This document shows positions 32,069-42,535 of a DNA stretch of 64,000 bases, piece by piece. The stretch is taken from assembly GCA_009763385.1 (NCBI GenBank), contig CM019822.1, forward strand, positions 6,728,127 through 6,792,126. Direction: 5' to 3'. Numbering within the stretch: position 1 is the first letter of the stretch; every line of letters begins with the position of its first letter. The position numbers and the translations under genes are program-made. Source of the stretch: Coix lacryma-jobi var. lacryma-jobi (taxonomy: Eukaryota; Streptophyta; Magnoliopsida; Poales; Poaceae). Below the pieces are notes generated by a model, which saw only the letters and a list, made by a program, of their open reading frames with translations, had not been told where the DNA came from and searched no databases.

Positions 32069-33342
32069 CTAACCCGTATCCCGTGATTGGTACTATCATG
32101 CTCTCGATCAAGGATCAACAACGGACGGTTCCTAATCGACACAGACAGGAACACTACATCAAGATTCCAATCCGGATGCAAGTTACCTGTCCGGTCTGAA
32201 ATTCATTTTTCATCCATTTATCAGTTTGTACCTGAGAGAGGTATCCTAACAATGATGACTCATCATCCCTTAGTTTGCTCAAGGCCTAAGCGGAGGATAA
32301 TCTCATCACCGTGCATCTTGGCTAAGCATTTATAAACAAATAGGTAACAAGGATAGGGTAAAGGTAACCAACTGGTAATGCAACTACTGGTGTCATCCAA
32401 CTCCTATTACTTAAATGCAGTTGATAAATCATTGTATAAACTTTGCAATAGAAACAGAAAGGTTAAATGCACCGGGGCTTGCCTTGAGGATCAGTGGAGT
32501 GCGAAGATTCTGAAAATCGAGAAGGGTCTACACCCTCAGGAGGAATCCACTGAGAGTTAGGGCCTTCCGAAGCGAAATCTACACGTAGAAGTGCATATGC
32601 ATGAATAATGAGATGCTTATGATATGATTATGGTAAAGATAGAAATTTTCTTAAATTATAACTTTTATGGAGTACAACTTTCCTTCACGGTAAAGTTGCA
32701 AACCAATAAACTAACTTTAGCTATTAAAATTACTAAACAAGTTTTGTTATTTTCTTTAAATATGGTTATGCAACTTAACAAGCAACAAAAGGTTATTTAC
32801 ATAAAGGAATCCATAACCAGGGAGCAAATCTTGCTAGTTTTCCACTGGTTGTCAAACAATTCCAAAAGTCACATAAATCCTAAAGTGATTAACTTCTTTT
32901 ATTTATTTCATAAGCCATTTAAAATAGCTTTCTACACAAACATAAATTATACTTATTCCAACAGAGCTGAAATTAATCATGAAGATTAATATTAATGATA
33001 CAAACTCACATGTCAAAATTCATGATTTTTGGAGAAACACAGAAATATACATAAATCCTCAAAGTTTCATTTATTAATTAAAGTACAGATTTTATTGACA
33101 TAAAAGAAGTACTCAAAACTCAAGTTTTATAATTTTTATATTAGCACAGACATGTTATCAACTTTTATGTCAAATTTCATAATTAACAGAGCTATAGATT
33201 AATTATAGCAAAAACAATAAAACTGATTACTGTACAAAAAAGCCAGAAAAAGAAAAACTTGAACGAACCCAAACTGGGCTTTCGGCCCAAACCAACGCGG
33301 CCCAGCGTGGCGCAAGCGCACGGCGGCAAGTGCGGTTGCGTT

Positions 33343-33616
33343 CGCTCGAGGCTCGGCGCGAGCGAGGCAACGCCCGAGGGTCCGCTCGAGGCCTGGCTCG
33401 ACCGAGACGATAAACATTAAACACTCGTCCGAGGCCTGACCCTCGGCTCGGGCGAGACGGAAAAAGGCTCGTCCGTCCGAGGCCTAGCTCGGGCGGAACG
33501 GCGAACACGTTCGCCCGAGGCTCGGCTCGAGCGAAGCGGAGGAGGCGCCTGCTCGAGGCATAGCTCGAGACGTGAACACGTGTCCACATGTCCGCTCGAG
33601 ACCTGGCTCGAGCGAG
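33343..33616. repeat. Seven imperfect CTCGAG-type self-complementary repeats in the 5' LTR (also at 23367-23640)
   Basis: About seven units of the form cgctcgagRcctggctcgag recur roughly every 30-60 bases. Counted in the 3' LTR they start at 23367, 23407, 23448, 23492, 23532, 23574 and 23617. Each unit can fold on itself and is rich in CpG. Confidence 0.8.
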
Positions 33617-34354
33617 ACGGAGCGCCCTGACAGCTTTGCAGAAAAGCCCTTCGGCTTTCGCGAAACTAACCCGCAGTCCAAGGCGCTATTCACCTGAGTC
33701 TTGGACTTAGCAACCAACACCCTCAGAAGATCTTATCTTTACAAACGCGAGGTCCCTGGCCATGGCTCGAGCGCACGACGGCGAACCGAGCGGCGACCGT
33801 CCTTACGCCGGCCAACTCCGGCCAGTAGAGACCTAACTAAGGCGAGCATCAGCACTGACAAGCCAAACGCGGCCGATAGAGCCCCTAAACCCTAACTCTA
33901 CTGCTCCGGCGAGGTCTGGCCACGCACGGCGGCGAACCGAACCGTGGCGGAACTGTTCCGGCGAACACAGGCCGATAGCAGTAGAATGGAGGGGCTAGGA
34001 AGATCCAGTAGCTCACCCTGAAGACGATGGTGCGGATGGTTTGGACGGAGCAAGCTCGGAAGATAGACGACCACGGTGCAGCGGCGATCGGCGGAGAACT
34101 CCGGTGAAGATGGCGCTGTTCCGACGAAACCTAGGTATGAGATATGGAACCATCAAGCCGATGAGTTCACAGGGATCACGGTGAAGCAATAACACAAGAG
34201 AAAGTGGTCGAACAGGTGCTCGGTTGAGCTGACCACTGCAGACCCGAGCTCGGCGGCGATTCCAAGACCGGCGGAAAGGATTCCGGCGAGTGCGAGCTCT
34301 CTGAAGTGTTAGAGATGGAGTGGTAAAGTCCGGGAGGTGCGCAAGGTAACAAGG

Positions 34355-34363
34355 TACTTATAG
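34355..34363 (-). promoter_or_regulatory. Candidate TATA box of the chromovirus 5' LTR
   Basis: The minus strand reads cctataagtacc, with a CCAAT-like cccaatt about 15 bases upstream. Downstream sequence is GC-rich and leader-like. The assignment rests on motif and position only. Confidence 0.4.
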
Positions 34364-35311
34364 GTGCGGTGAATTGGGATGAGATCAAGCAGAGACGATC
34401 AATTTCGGATTAGGATCAAGACGGTGCCCGTCGATGCACCGGTGGCAAACGGCGGCGGCGAGCGCAGGAGAAGGTGCCACGACGCGAGAGAGCTGGCCAG
34501 CAGGTGCGCAACCTCGCCACGGTCACGGTCGTGTGCGGATTCGGGAGAGATCGGCGTCCACGCGCGCGCTCGGGTGATCAACAGATCACCCCCTCCCTGC
34601 CGCCATGAACAGGGACAAGAGCATATCCTCTCCCTTTCCCTTTCTACCCTTCTCTAATTTAAAAAAAACTTTAAAATTTTGAATAGAAGTTGAAAATATT
34701 CCAAAATATCAAATGCTCAGAATTTCAAACTGAACATCTTTTATTTTTGCAATACACCCAAATTTGATTTGCATTTTGAATTTGAGATAAATTTGCAAAA
34801 GGGGACAAAAAGGGCAAAATAGAACTTTCACAAATACTGTTAATTTTGCATGAACACTTGAAAAACTTTACACATCAAAGTTGTTCCTTGACAGAAATAG
34901 AACAACTTTGCTTTTTGAAGCATACCCAAATTCTTTTTAAATTTTAATTTATAGAAAAGGGAACAAAATAGAATTTTGGGATTATTTAAACTATTTAAAT
35001 GAATTTTACACCAAAACTGAATTATATCTCATTAATGACTTGAATCAAGGTCCAAATACATCTTTGAGACATAAAACAAAGTTTGATCCAAAATTCACTA
35101 TTATAAAAGAAAATACCTTAATACCCTTATATACAAACAAACACTAACCACTATCATGAAAGCATAAACTTAGAGATCAACTTAAACATAAACATCAAAT
35201 GATAAACTTGTTTTAGTGAATGCAATACCAGGTTATCACTCAAATGAAATGCCAATGCATATGATGACATGTCAGGTTTTAGTTTGCTTAACACCGGAGT
35301 GTTACATGGGG

Positions 35312-36600
35312 CGCCAGGGACGTCGTACGCACCGGGGATAGCCACGACCGCACAATCATGGACAGTCGTGCCGCGCCAAGGACGCCCGTCGTGTACGACT
35401 GCGCCCATGCCAAGGATGGTGTTGTGACCGCTCCGTGGACGAACAAGGCAACCAACACCCGCAACCATGCCTGGGTGGTGGTGGCAGCCTGGAATTGTGC
35501 GACCACAAAGTGCAGATTGCAGAGGACGCCCACACTGGGGCTGGGCCTGGGTGCCGGCGGTGGTGGCATGGGAGCTGTGCGACAAAGGAGGGAGCAGGGA
35601 GCAAAACGATCGCATTTGATGTCAGCCTGTCTAGATCATACGGTCAAAACTTCGTTTGATAGAAGGCAATAAAACAACCGACAGCTATATAGCGTTTCTC
35701 GCTCCTTTTGACACGTCTCTCTCGCTCATAATGGTCGTTCAGTTAGATCTATAACCAAACACCCTCTAATAAAAGGGAAAATTAATACTTCATCATTCGT
35801 GAAGGGATGCAATTATAGCATTCCAGCGCAAGACCAAGGTAGAGGTGAAATGATGCATGTGCCCTTATGCTTTCTATGTTTTACGCCCACAAAAAAGCGG
35901 TGAGGGAGGAGATGGTGGGACCAACAACCATGAATCACAACTACTCGGGTCATGTTCATAGACCTAGCAACCCTACAATTGCATTGTTTTTTGGACAACG
36001 TTTTCACCCAACAATTTTATTTATTCTCGGACCCGGATGGAGTATATATCAAGAACAAATCAAGTATAAAAACAATGCAAATTGAAGCACAAGGTGTTTT
36101 GCGTGCTTCCTCACCTTCACTTTGTTGACCTCTCAACAACTACATCAACCCAAAAGCAGCGTCTTGGCACCAAATGTTATTTGTCACTACACCAATTAAC
36201 GCCGAGTTGCTAAGCCATTGCCAGATTTGCATGATTTTAGAAGTGTGAGAAGGGGCTCGCTAGTTGCCGCCACCGCATTTACCCTCTTTGTGCATGATGC
36301 GAAGAGCTCGTCAAGCGACACTAACACGATCGAGCGGGGGCAGAATGTAAAGTTGAATTAGCAGGGTCTAGGGGGTTGTGGAGTAGAAGAGTTCAGGTGG
36401 AAATCTACATGTGACGGTCGTCCTGTATGTGGAAGGCTACTACGATGTCTAGAACTTAAGCGTTGCACATATGTGGGTGGGGTAAGACCAAGAGAGCGAA
36501 CCAGAGTTTGAAAAGGGGAGGGAGGGGGGAGCGGTTAGATGGCGTTGATGTGCTAAGGGTAGCTTACATGACCTTGCGTTGGAAACTATTGTTGGGCTTA
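35312..36600. other. Intergenic, no gene recognised
   Basis: Mixed composition, with overlapping short ORFs in a GC-rich patch near 35330-35620. This patch directly continues the chromovirus target site and shows no known protein. Confidence 0.35.
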
Positions 36601-36789
36601 GTGCACTCACAATGCAGACTCTACTTAGAGTCTAAGTCCATTTATTACCTCGAAGCTATCATAGACTTGGAGTCTTGTTTTTTCTTCCTCTCTCTTCAAT
36701 AACTACACTGCCACATCAACAAAATACAATAAATATGAGTGTAATAAATAGATTTAGACTCTATGATAGAGTCTGCATCGTGAGTGCCC
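36601..36789. mobile_element. Tourist-like MITE, 189 bp, TTA target duplication
   Basis: The ends gtgcactcacaatgcagact and agagtctgcatcgtgagtgc are 22-bp inverted repeats with two mismatches. TTA flanks both sides (36598-36600 and 36790-36792). Confidence 0.85.
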
Positions 36790-38376
36790 TTAGAACTTGG
36801 TTATCTCGGTTACCCGAGGCTAGAAACTGAACTAGTCTGAATTACTCAGTTCCCTTCGCGAGCAATTTTGGTTTGTTTTATAGCCTTTGGTGAACTATAT
36901 GCCATGCCCGTCCCTATACGTGATCCCTGCTCGCCTTTCGACTAGGGGGGACCCTGACAATGAGAGCGAGGAGGAGATCACAGAAGCTGCCATGGAAATT
37001 TCACAGGCGTCCTGCTGCTGCCCCGCCTGTCCGTACCACGCGACGCCATCGTCGCTCCCAAACCACGCCATCATTTCGGCCCTTCCCCACATCCACTGAT
37101 CCACATGTCCGTCCGCGTGCATTCCTTGCAGATCCGGCGGCTTGCGGCGTTGCAGCTGATCCTTCCCCACGTTTCCAACAGTGCCGTTCGAAACGGTCGA
37201 TCGCGGATGCGGAGCCAGCCATTCTCGTGCAGGGCTTTTTTTTGTTTGTTTGGCAGCATGGAGCCATGGATCGCGCGGCTGTCACGACGGTAGCAACGGA
37301 TCGCGGGGCTGTGCGGCTGTGCCCCCGCCCCCCTGGCTGGGACTGGGAGCGTGTCTGGCTGCCCACTGCCGGCCTTGTGCCTACTCCATCCATCCATGTC
37401 GTTCCAACGCTGCACGGCACCCGTAGCGGTTGCAGGTCAATGCGACCCCAGCAAGTGCAAGAGAAAGTACACGCGACGCTAGCACTAGCAGCGAGAGCCG
37501 AGAGGGAGCGAGCCGTACCGTATCCTAATCCTCCAGAGAGGTGTACTGCGCGCGCGCACGGCACACACGTACTACACTGCGCTCAGCGAGAATCGACCAC
37601 CGTGGCCTTTTTTTTTTTGGTTAACCCTGCAAAAGTCAACGCGGTTATATAATACAGTACTGTATGCATGCGTCTTGTTCGTTCTATGGGACTGGATCCA
37701 TCAACATCAAAGAAAGGATCACCAGAAAACAAGAAGGTAAAAACACCGACGAAACCGTCAAAGAGAGAAAAAAAAATAAACACATCATCGAACATCAGCA
37801 TGAATTTGTTTGTTTTCTCTGAGCTTAGCAGAGTGAGAGTGACCCAGCCACACTCGCGTGTCCCGCGCAGGGTCGCACAGGTCGGGGCGGCGCTGCTAAC
37901 CCACACCTAATGCACGCCTGCCCTTTTCTAATCCATTCCATGGCGTTGCAAATTGCAATTGAGTATTTGGCTGTGCCTTCTCACACAAAGCTTCCCCTCC
38001 CTTCCCTCGCCTCTAAACCTGCACTGCAACTGCAAGTACTTGTAGGCAGGACTAGTCCACCGGTGCTCTTTCTTTTGTGGCGTCGCCATCCACCACCACC
38101 TGCCCCCCGGCGCCCGAAAAGGGTCCAAGAATTCGAGGCCATTTCCTCCTCCTCCTCCATCTCCTCCACGAAGGCCACCATGCCAAGATCCTTCCCCAAA
38201 TCCTAGCACATGTGCAGCAATTTGTTCTTCTGTCCCCAAAAGGAAGGATTTCATTCCTTCCCATTCCATGGTTTGGATTTGCCATCAAGCAAAGGCAAAG
38301 CTTCTTCTCCTGTGATCTTCTCGGCGAGCTGTGCGTGCGACTGATTGGTTGATCCAGGCTGTATAATAGGATAACA
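36790..38376. other. 5' flank of the ATL-type gene
   Basis: The stretch includes GC-rich sequence (36900-37560) with overlapping ORFs on both strands but no known domain, then an AT-rich interval with tatataata near 37645 that could be a TATA box. About 180 bp before the ATG is C-rich leader-like sequence. No upstream gene is evident. Confidence 0.35.
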
Positions 38377-39735
38377 ATGAGCGGCGGGAATTCTTCGTGG
38401 ACGACGCCTCCGCCGCCGGCGCCCGCGTCGTCGGCGCTCGACAACGTGGAGTCCAAGATAAGCCCCAGCATCGTCTTCATCGTGGCCATCCTGGCGATCG
38501 TCTTCTTCGTCTGCGGCCTGCTGCACCTGCTGGTGCGCCACCTGCTGCGGCTGCGCCGCCGCCGCCGCAGCGCGCGGGAGGACGCCGACAGCGTCACGGC
38601 GTTCCAGGGCCAGCTGCAGCAGCTCTTCCACCTGCACGACGCCGGCGTGGACCAGGCCTTCATCGACGCGCTCCCGGTGTTCCTCTACCGCAACGTCGTC
38701 GGGGACGGGGACGGGCACGGGCACGGCGGCGGCGGCGGCGCGGGCAAGGATCCGTTCGACTGCGCCGTGTGCCTGTGCGAGTTCTCGCCCGACGACGAGC
38801 TCCGGCTGCTGCCCAAGTGCAGCCACGCGTTCCACCTCGAGTGCATCGACACGTGGCTGTTGTCCCACTCCACCTGCCCGCTCTGCCGCCGGAGCCTCCT
38901 CGCCGAGCTCTCGCCGACATGCAGCCCCGTCGTGATGGTGCTCGAGTCCGACAGCGCCCGCGACATGGCCGCGTCGGCGGCTCGGGCCACCGACGACGAC
39001 GCCGACGGCGAGCCAAGCGCCGGGGCCACGCTGGCGCGGGAGGGAGCGGAGGAGGAGGAGGTGGTCGAGGTGAAGCTGGGCAAGTTCATGTGCGTCGACG
39101 GCAACGGCGCCACCGCGAACGCCACCGCTGTCGCAGCAGCGGACGGAGCGGGCACCAGCGGCGGCGACGGCGATGCCAAGGGAAGTCTCGGGCAGAGAAG
39201 GTGCCACTCCATGGGGTCCTACGAGTACGTCATGGACGACCGCGCCTCGCTCCGCGTGGCGATCAAGCCGCCCAAGAAGAAGCCCGCGGTGTCCAAGTCG
39301 CGCCGCCGCGGCGCCATGTCGGAGTGCGAGTTCGGCGCGTCCAAGCGCGGGGAGACCTCGCTCCGCCTGCCATTCCCAGCAGCAGCAGCGCGCAAGCCGC
39401 ACCGGCAGCAGTCGGACGCGGCCACGGCGAAGCTCGCCAAGGACAGCTTCTCCGTGTCCAAGATTTGGATGGTGCCGCCGTCGACCAAGAAGGACCCCGA
39501 CGCGGCCGGCGAGAGGCGCGCGGTGTCGTTCCGGTGGCCGGTGAGCAGCAAGGACGAGGGAGACGGCAAGGACAGGAAGAGCGGCAGCGAGGCCGACTGG
39601 GACGTGGAGGCCGGGAGCTGCGGCGGCAACAGCGTCGTGTCGTCGCTGGCGGAGGACAGGCCGTCCTTCGCGAGGAGGACCCTGCTCTGGGTCGTCGGAG
39701 GCCGGCAACAGAGCAGAGTCGGGAACTGTTCATGA
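38377..39735 (+). CDS. RING-H2 finger protein of the ATL family (ATL13/ATL46-like E3 ubiquitin ligase)
   Basis: An intronless gene of 452 residues, as usual for the ATL family. One membrane helix lies at about 30-53 (SPSIVFIVAILAIVFFV). The family GLD region follows (VDQAFIDALPVFLY, 91-104), then the RING-H2 with zinc ligands C129, C132, C148, H150, H153, C156, C167 and C170 and the LLPKCSHAFHLECIDTWL core. The long basic C-terminus with SLGQRRCHSMGSYEYVM matches the ATL13/ATL46 subgroup. The RING recruits a ubiquitin-charged E2; targets are not known from sequence. The ATG at 38377 is the first in frame and leaves the helix near the N-terminus. A homopolymeric glycine/histidine insert (about 111-123) precedes the RING. 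High GC content keeps several other frames open; these are shadows. Confidence 0.93.
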   Translation: MSGGNSSWTTPPPPAPASSALDNVESKISPSIVFIVAILAIVFFVCGLLHLLVRHLLRLRRRRRSAREDADSVTAFQGQLQQLFHLHDAGVDQAFIDALPVFLYRNVVGDGDGHGHGGGGGAGKDPFDCAVCLCEFSPDDELRLLPKCSHAFHLECIDTWLLSHSTCPLCRRSLLAELSPTCSPVVMVLESDSARDMAASAARATDDDADGEPSAGATLAREGAEEEEVVEVKLGKFMCVDGNGATANATAVAAADGAGTSGGDGDAKGSLGQRRCHSMGSYEYVMDDRASLRVAIKPPKKKPAVSKSRRRGAMSECEFGASKRGETSLRLPFPAAAARKPHRQQSDAATAKLAKDSFSVSKIWMVPPSTKKDPDAAGERRAVSFRWPVSSKDEGDGKDRKSGSEADWDVEAGSCGGNSVVSSLAEDRPSFARRTLLWVVGGRQQSRVGNCS

Positions 39736-40078
39736 TCGGCGCACCATTGTTTGAATGAAGAGGGAGAAAAAAAATGACAGAGAAAATTCTTTTGTGCTGT
39801 TTTGGCAGATTGGTTGCAGTGTGTAGTGGTTGCAATAGCTAGAGATTTGTAAAACCCAAAAGGCTCTGAAAAATTCTTTTCTTTCGCTTGTGCATTCGAT
39901 CCCGGCTTCCTTTTTTTTTTGAAGAAACATCCCGGCTTTATTTTAGCAGCGAGGAACAGGAACCCCCTCCCATATCAGGCTGGACTCGTCAGAAGCAGCA
40001 ATGAACTGAACATTGACACTGAAATCAAACATCTGAAGGTCCTAAACTGCAAGTAACAGTTTCGTTCTGAGTTGCTAG
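39736..40078. other. 3' flank of the ATL-type gene
   Basis: Probable 3' untranslated region followed by AT-rich DNA. No gene signal. Confidence 0.4.
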
Positions 40079-40327
40079 GGGCAAGTATTATAGAAGGTTA
40101 CAAGCCGGTTAAATGCTGACGTGGAGGAGACAAGGGAGGAGAGAGAGGAGAAGCGAGTTGTAATCTTACAGCCGGCTTGAGCACAAGAATCAATAAATTT
40201 GTGAAAGAGACAAGTGACAAGTGGTTCTATATTAATAGTGAAGGCTCAGTCATTGTATTAGTAGGGCTGAGAGAAGGCTGCAAAGACTCTTACAGCCAGT
40301 AAGTCGGTTGTATTATAATACTTGCTC
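40079..40327. mobile_element. MITE, about 249 bp
   Basis: The ends gggcaagtattata and tataatacttgctc are inverted repeats with one mismatch. Flanks are TAG (left) and TAA (right), a near-match to a three-base PIF/Harbinger duplication. Confidence 0.7.
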
Positions 40328-42006
40328 TAATGTAGCTAACAACAGCTTCTGAAGCAGTACACACCGTTTATCTGACCCTTTGCCTTGCTGCTCAGCGATT
40401 CAGAAACCAAAGAGTCCAAGAGGATCGCTAGGCAAAGAAAGGAGCCGCTGGCTGCTCTCCACCTACACGCATGGAAAAAGGGCGTTTGGTTGGATCCGCT
40501 CATCGGATCGGCCGGTGACGGGCATGTGAGGCTCATGCTGCGCGCAGCAGCACCGGTGCACCACGGCGTGCTCCTTTGGTTGCTCCTGCTTGTATTTGGA
40601 ATTCTGGCAGGACGGCTTTCTCCTTTTCAGAAGCGGCGACGCAGGCGTGCCGTCAAGTTTAGGAAGGTGGCATGCATCTTACTTAACCTGACCTGTAAAG
40701 GAGGCTCCTCGCTCAGCTCTCAACAGAGATTCTCTCTCCTCTGCTACTCTGACGGCTTGTATATACATTTTGATACGCATGATCCTCAATTTTTTTTCCC
40801 TGGTTCAAACGATTCAAATGTAGTACTAGTGTACTGAGTAGGCGTAGAAGTGTAGAACACACCGGTGATTTGATCCTTGAAGTTGAGCTCTGATCCAGGT
40901 ATTAGACTGACCGCAGCGGCGAACTGTAAGTGAGCCGCTATCCTAGTTAGCGGAAGAAAATGGCTGCAGCGGGACACGGTATCACCTCCTGTACGCGCGC
41001 GCATACGCCAAAGCAAGCGGAGGGAGCGGCGTTTAGCGGAGAGAGGGAGCGCTCGTCTGCGCTGCTGCAGCGGTGGGCTCCACCTTATTTTGCAACAAAA
41101 AAATACTATATCTCACAAACTGAAAATCTAAATTAAATTCCGATTGCACAATTAAATTCGTTACAATTAATTTTTCAAAACTAGATCTCTCATGGATATA
41201 TTTAGATAAAGTGACAAATGGGCCTACAGTGGATAGATGATGATATAGAGGATAGATGAATGCGGGAGAAATAAGTATAGAGGAGAGAATCTTGATGACC
41301 AGACAGTATAGAGGATGAAAATAGAGGAACGTGAGTGCGGATAGTCTTGTGCATGCGATGGAAATGAGGTCGGTAGACGGTACGAGAACTGGTCCAGCGG
41401 CTGTAGCAGTGACAGTGGATTGGGATTATGTTCTCTCCCTGTCATCATCTCGAGCAAAAGGTTTAGGACGTTGGTGAGCTGTTCTTCCATCCCCCACTGC
41501 CACTGCCACTGGTAGTGGTAGCAACGGAAACGGTGGAGTCCTTCTGGTCACAGGCTGTTCCAACAGACAGTTAATGCACTTCGTACTACCACTGGCAAAG
41601 ACAGATCTCGGCATCTCGCTCCGTTAATTATTCCGCTTTTCAGCAAAACGGTGGTTAATGCAAGCGCGCCACGCGCTGCAAAACCAAGACAAACGCATCT
41701 AACCCCCGGCTTTTGCAGAGCTTGGGCAAAAAAAATTTGTCCATCTTAGGAATAGAGATTTGGTTGAAAAAAGTTTCTCAAAAAAATCTCTCTAGCTAAA
41801 CTTAAATAACGAAAATGACTCTCTACATTGTACACAAGATATAGAAAAGATGTTGTAGAATAAAAAAATTTAGAGACTGAAATTTTAAAAACTCTAAAAG
41901 CCTTTCAAAAATTCACTCTCTAAATGGTTATTTGGAGAACTATTTGCCTAAAACTTGCTCTTTCTATATTTTTATATTCCAACAGTTTTTCTACATTTCA
42001 TACATA
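40328..42006. other. Intergenic, no gene recognised
   Basis: Contains a 150-residue open frame at 40385-40837 with no known domain, then AT-rich sequence. Nothing supports a gene. Confidence 0.35.
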
Positions 42007-42215
42007 GGTCCTGTTTGCATACACCTGCTAAATTTAGCTGCTAGGCATCCAAACAGCCTAGATAAAGTTTAGCTAGATTTAGTTATTCCAACCCAGCTAA
42101 AATTTAGCTGAGTCTATTAGTTGGTGCATCCAAACACCACAACTAAAGTTTAGTTGAAAAAGTTTTAGCTAGCAAAAGTTTTTACATTGAAATTTTGGAT
42201 ACATCAAACAGGCAC
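42007..42215. mobile_element. MITE, 209 bp, ATA flanks
   Basis: The ends ggtcctgtttgcat and catcaaacaggcac are inverted with few mismatches; ATA flanks both. The interior repeats the motif agctaaa/tttagct. Confidence 0.65.
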
Positions 42216-42382
42216 ATACTCTAGAGAGCCATTATCAATTTTTATATCTTTGACTAGCAAGAAATCTAAAATAGAGAATGAATATATTTAGATAACCAAT
42301 TAAAGCAGCTCTTAGAAGGTTTTTTTTAACAAAATTTTCTTAGTAGCTAGAAAGAATATAGGAAGTCTTTTGGAATTGCTTA

Positions 42383-42535
42383 GCAAGAGTAGGTATAACT
42401 GGTTCCGAAAATTTGTGGATATAGCATGTTTTTTTAAAAGAAAAAGACATCGAGTCTTTGGGCCGCTATTTGGAGCTAGAGTAGGTATACCCAGCTTTCA
42501 AAATTTTCTGGATATAGATTTTTTTTAAAAAAAAA
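42383..42535. repeat. Diverged tandem duplication of about 90 bp
   Basis: A segment starting gagtaggtata and containing tggatata, then a T/A-rich run and gtctt, occurs twice in succession (near 42387 and 42478). The two units differ at several places. Confidence 0.5.

Larger units (their letters stand above)
21226..35306 (-). mobile_element. Complete Ty3/gypsy chromovirus LTR retrotransposon, 14,081 bp
   Basis: The element is bounded by the 5-bp duplication TGGGG (21221-21225 and 35307-35311) and by LTRs of equal length beginning TG and ending CA. It reads on the minus strand: 5' LTR (35306-31202), primer binding site, an extra ORF, a single gag-pol frame, polypurine tract, 3' LTR (25330-21226). 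The domain order protease, RT, RNase H, integrase, chromodomain places it among chromoviruses, probably the Tekay/Del lineage given the very long LTRs. I found five single-base differences between the LTRs, meaning a very recent insertion. All parts needed for retrotransposition appear intact. Confidence 0.97.
31202..35306 (-). repeat. 5' LTR of the chromovirus, 4,105 bp
   Basis: On the minus strand it starts TGTAACACTCCGGTG and ends GGTTCTGCCACA. A possible TATA box lies about 950 bp in (34355-34363), so U3 would be about 1 kb and R plus U5 over 3 kb, unusually long. It contains three hairpin repeats, a cluster of CTCGAG-type repeats and a GC-rich segment resembling a gene first exon. Differences from the other LTR are at 31438, 31475, 32707, 33218 and 35275. 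Confidence 0.97.

Noticed and set aside
38251..39708. 485-residue minus-strand frame opposite the ATL gene
   Set aside because: Antisense shadow kept open by high GC; the plus-strand frame carries the RING-H2 and membrane helix.
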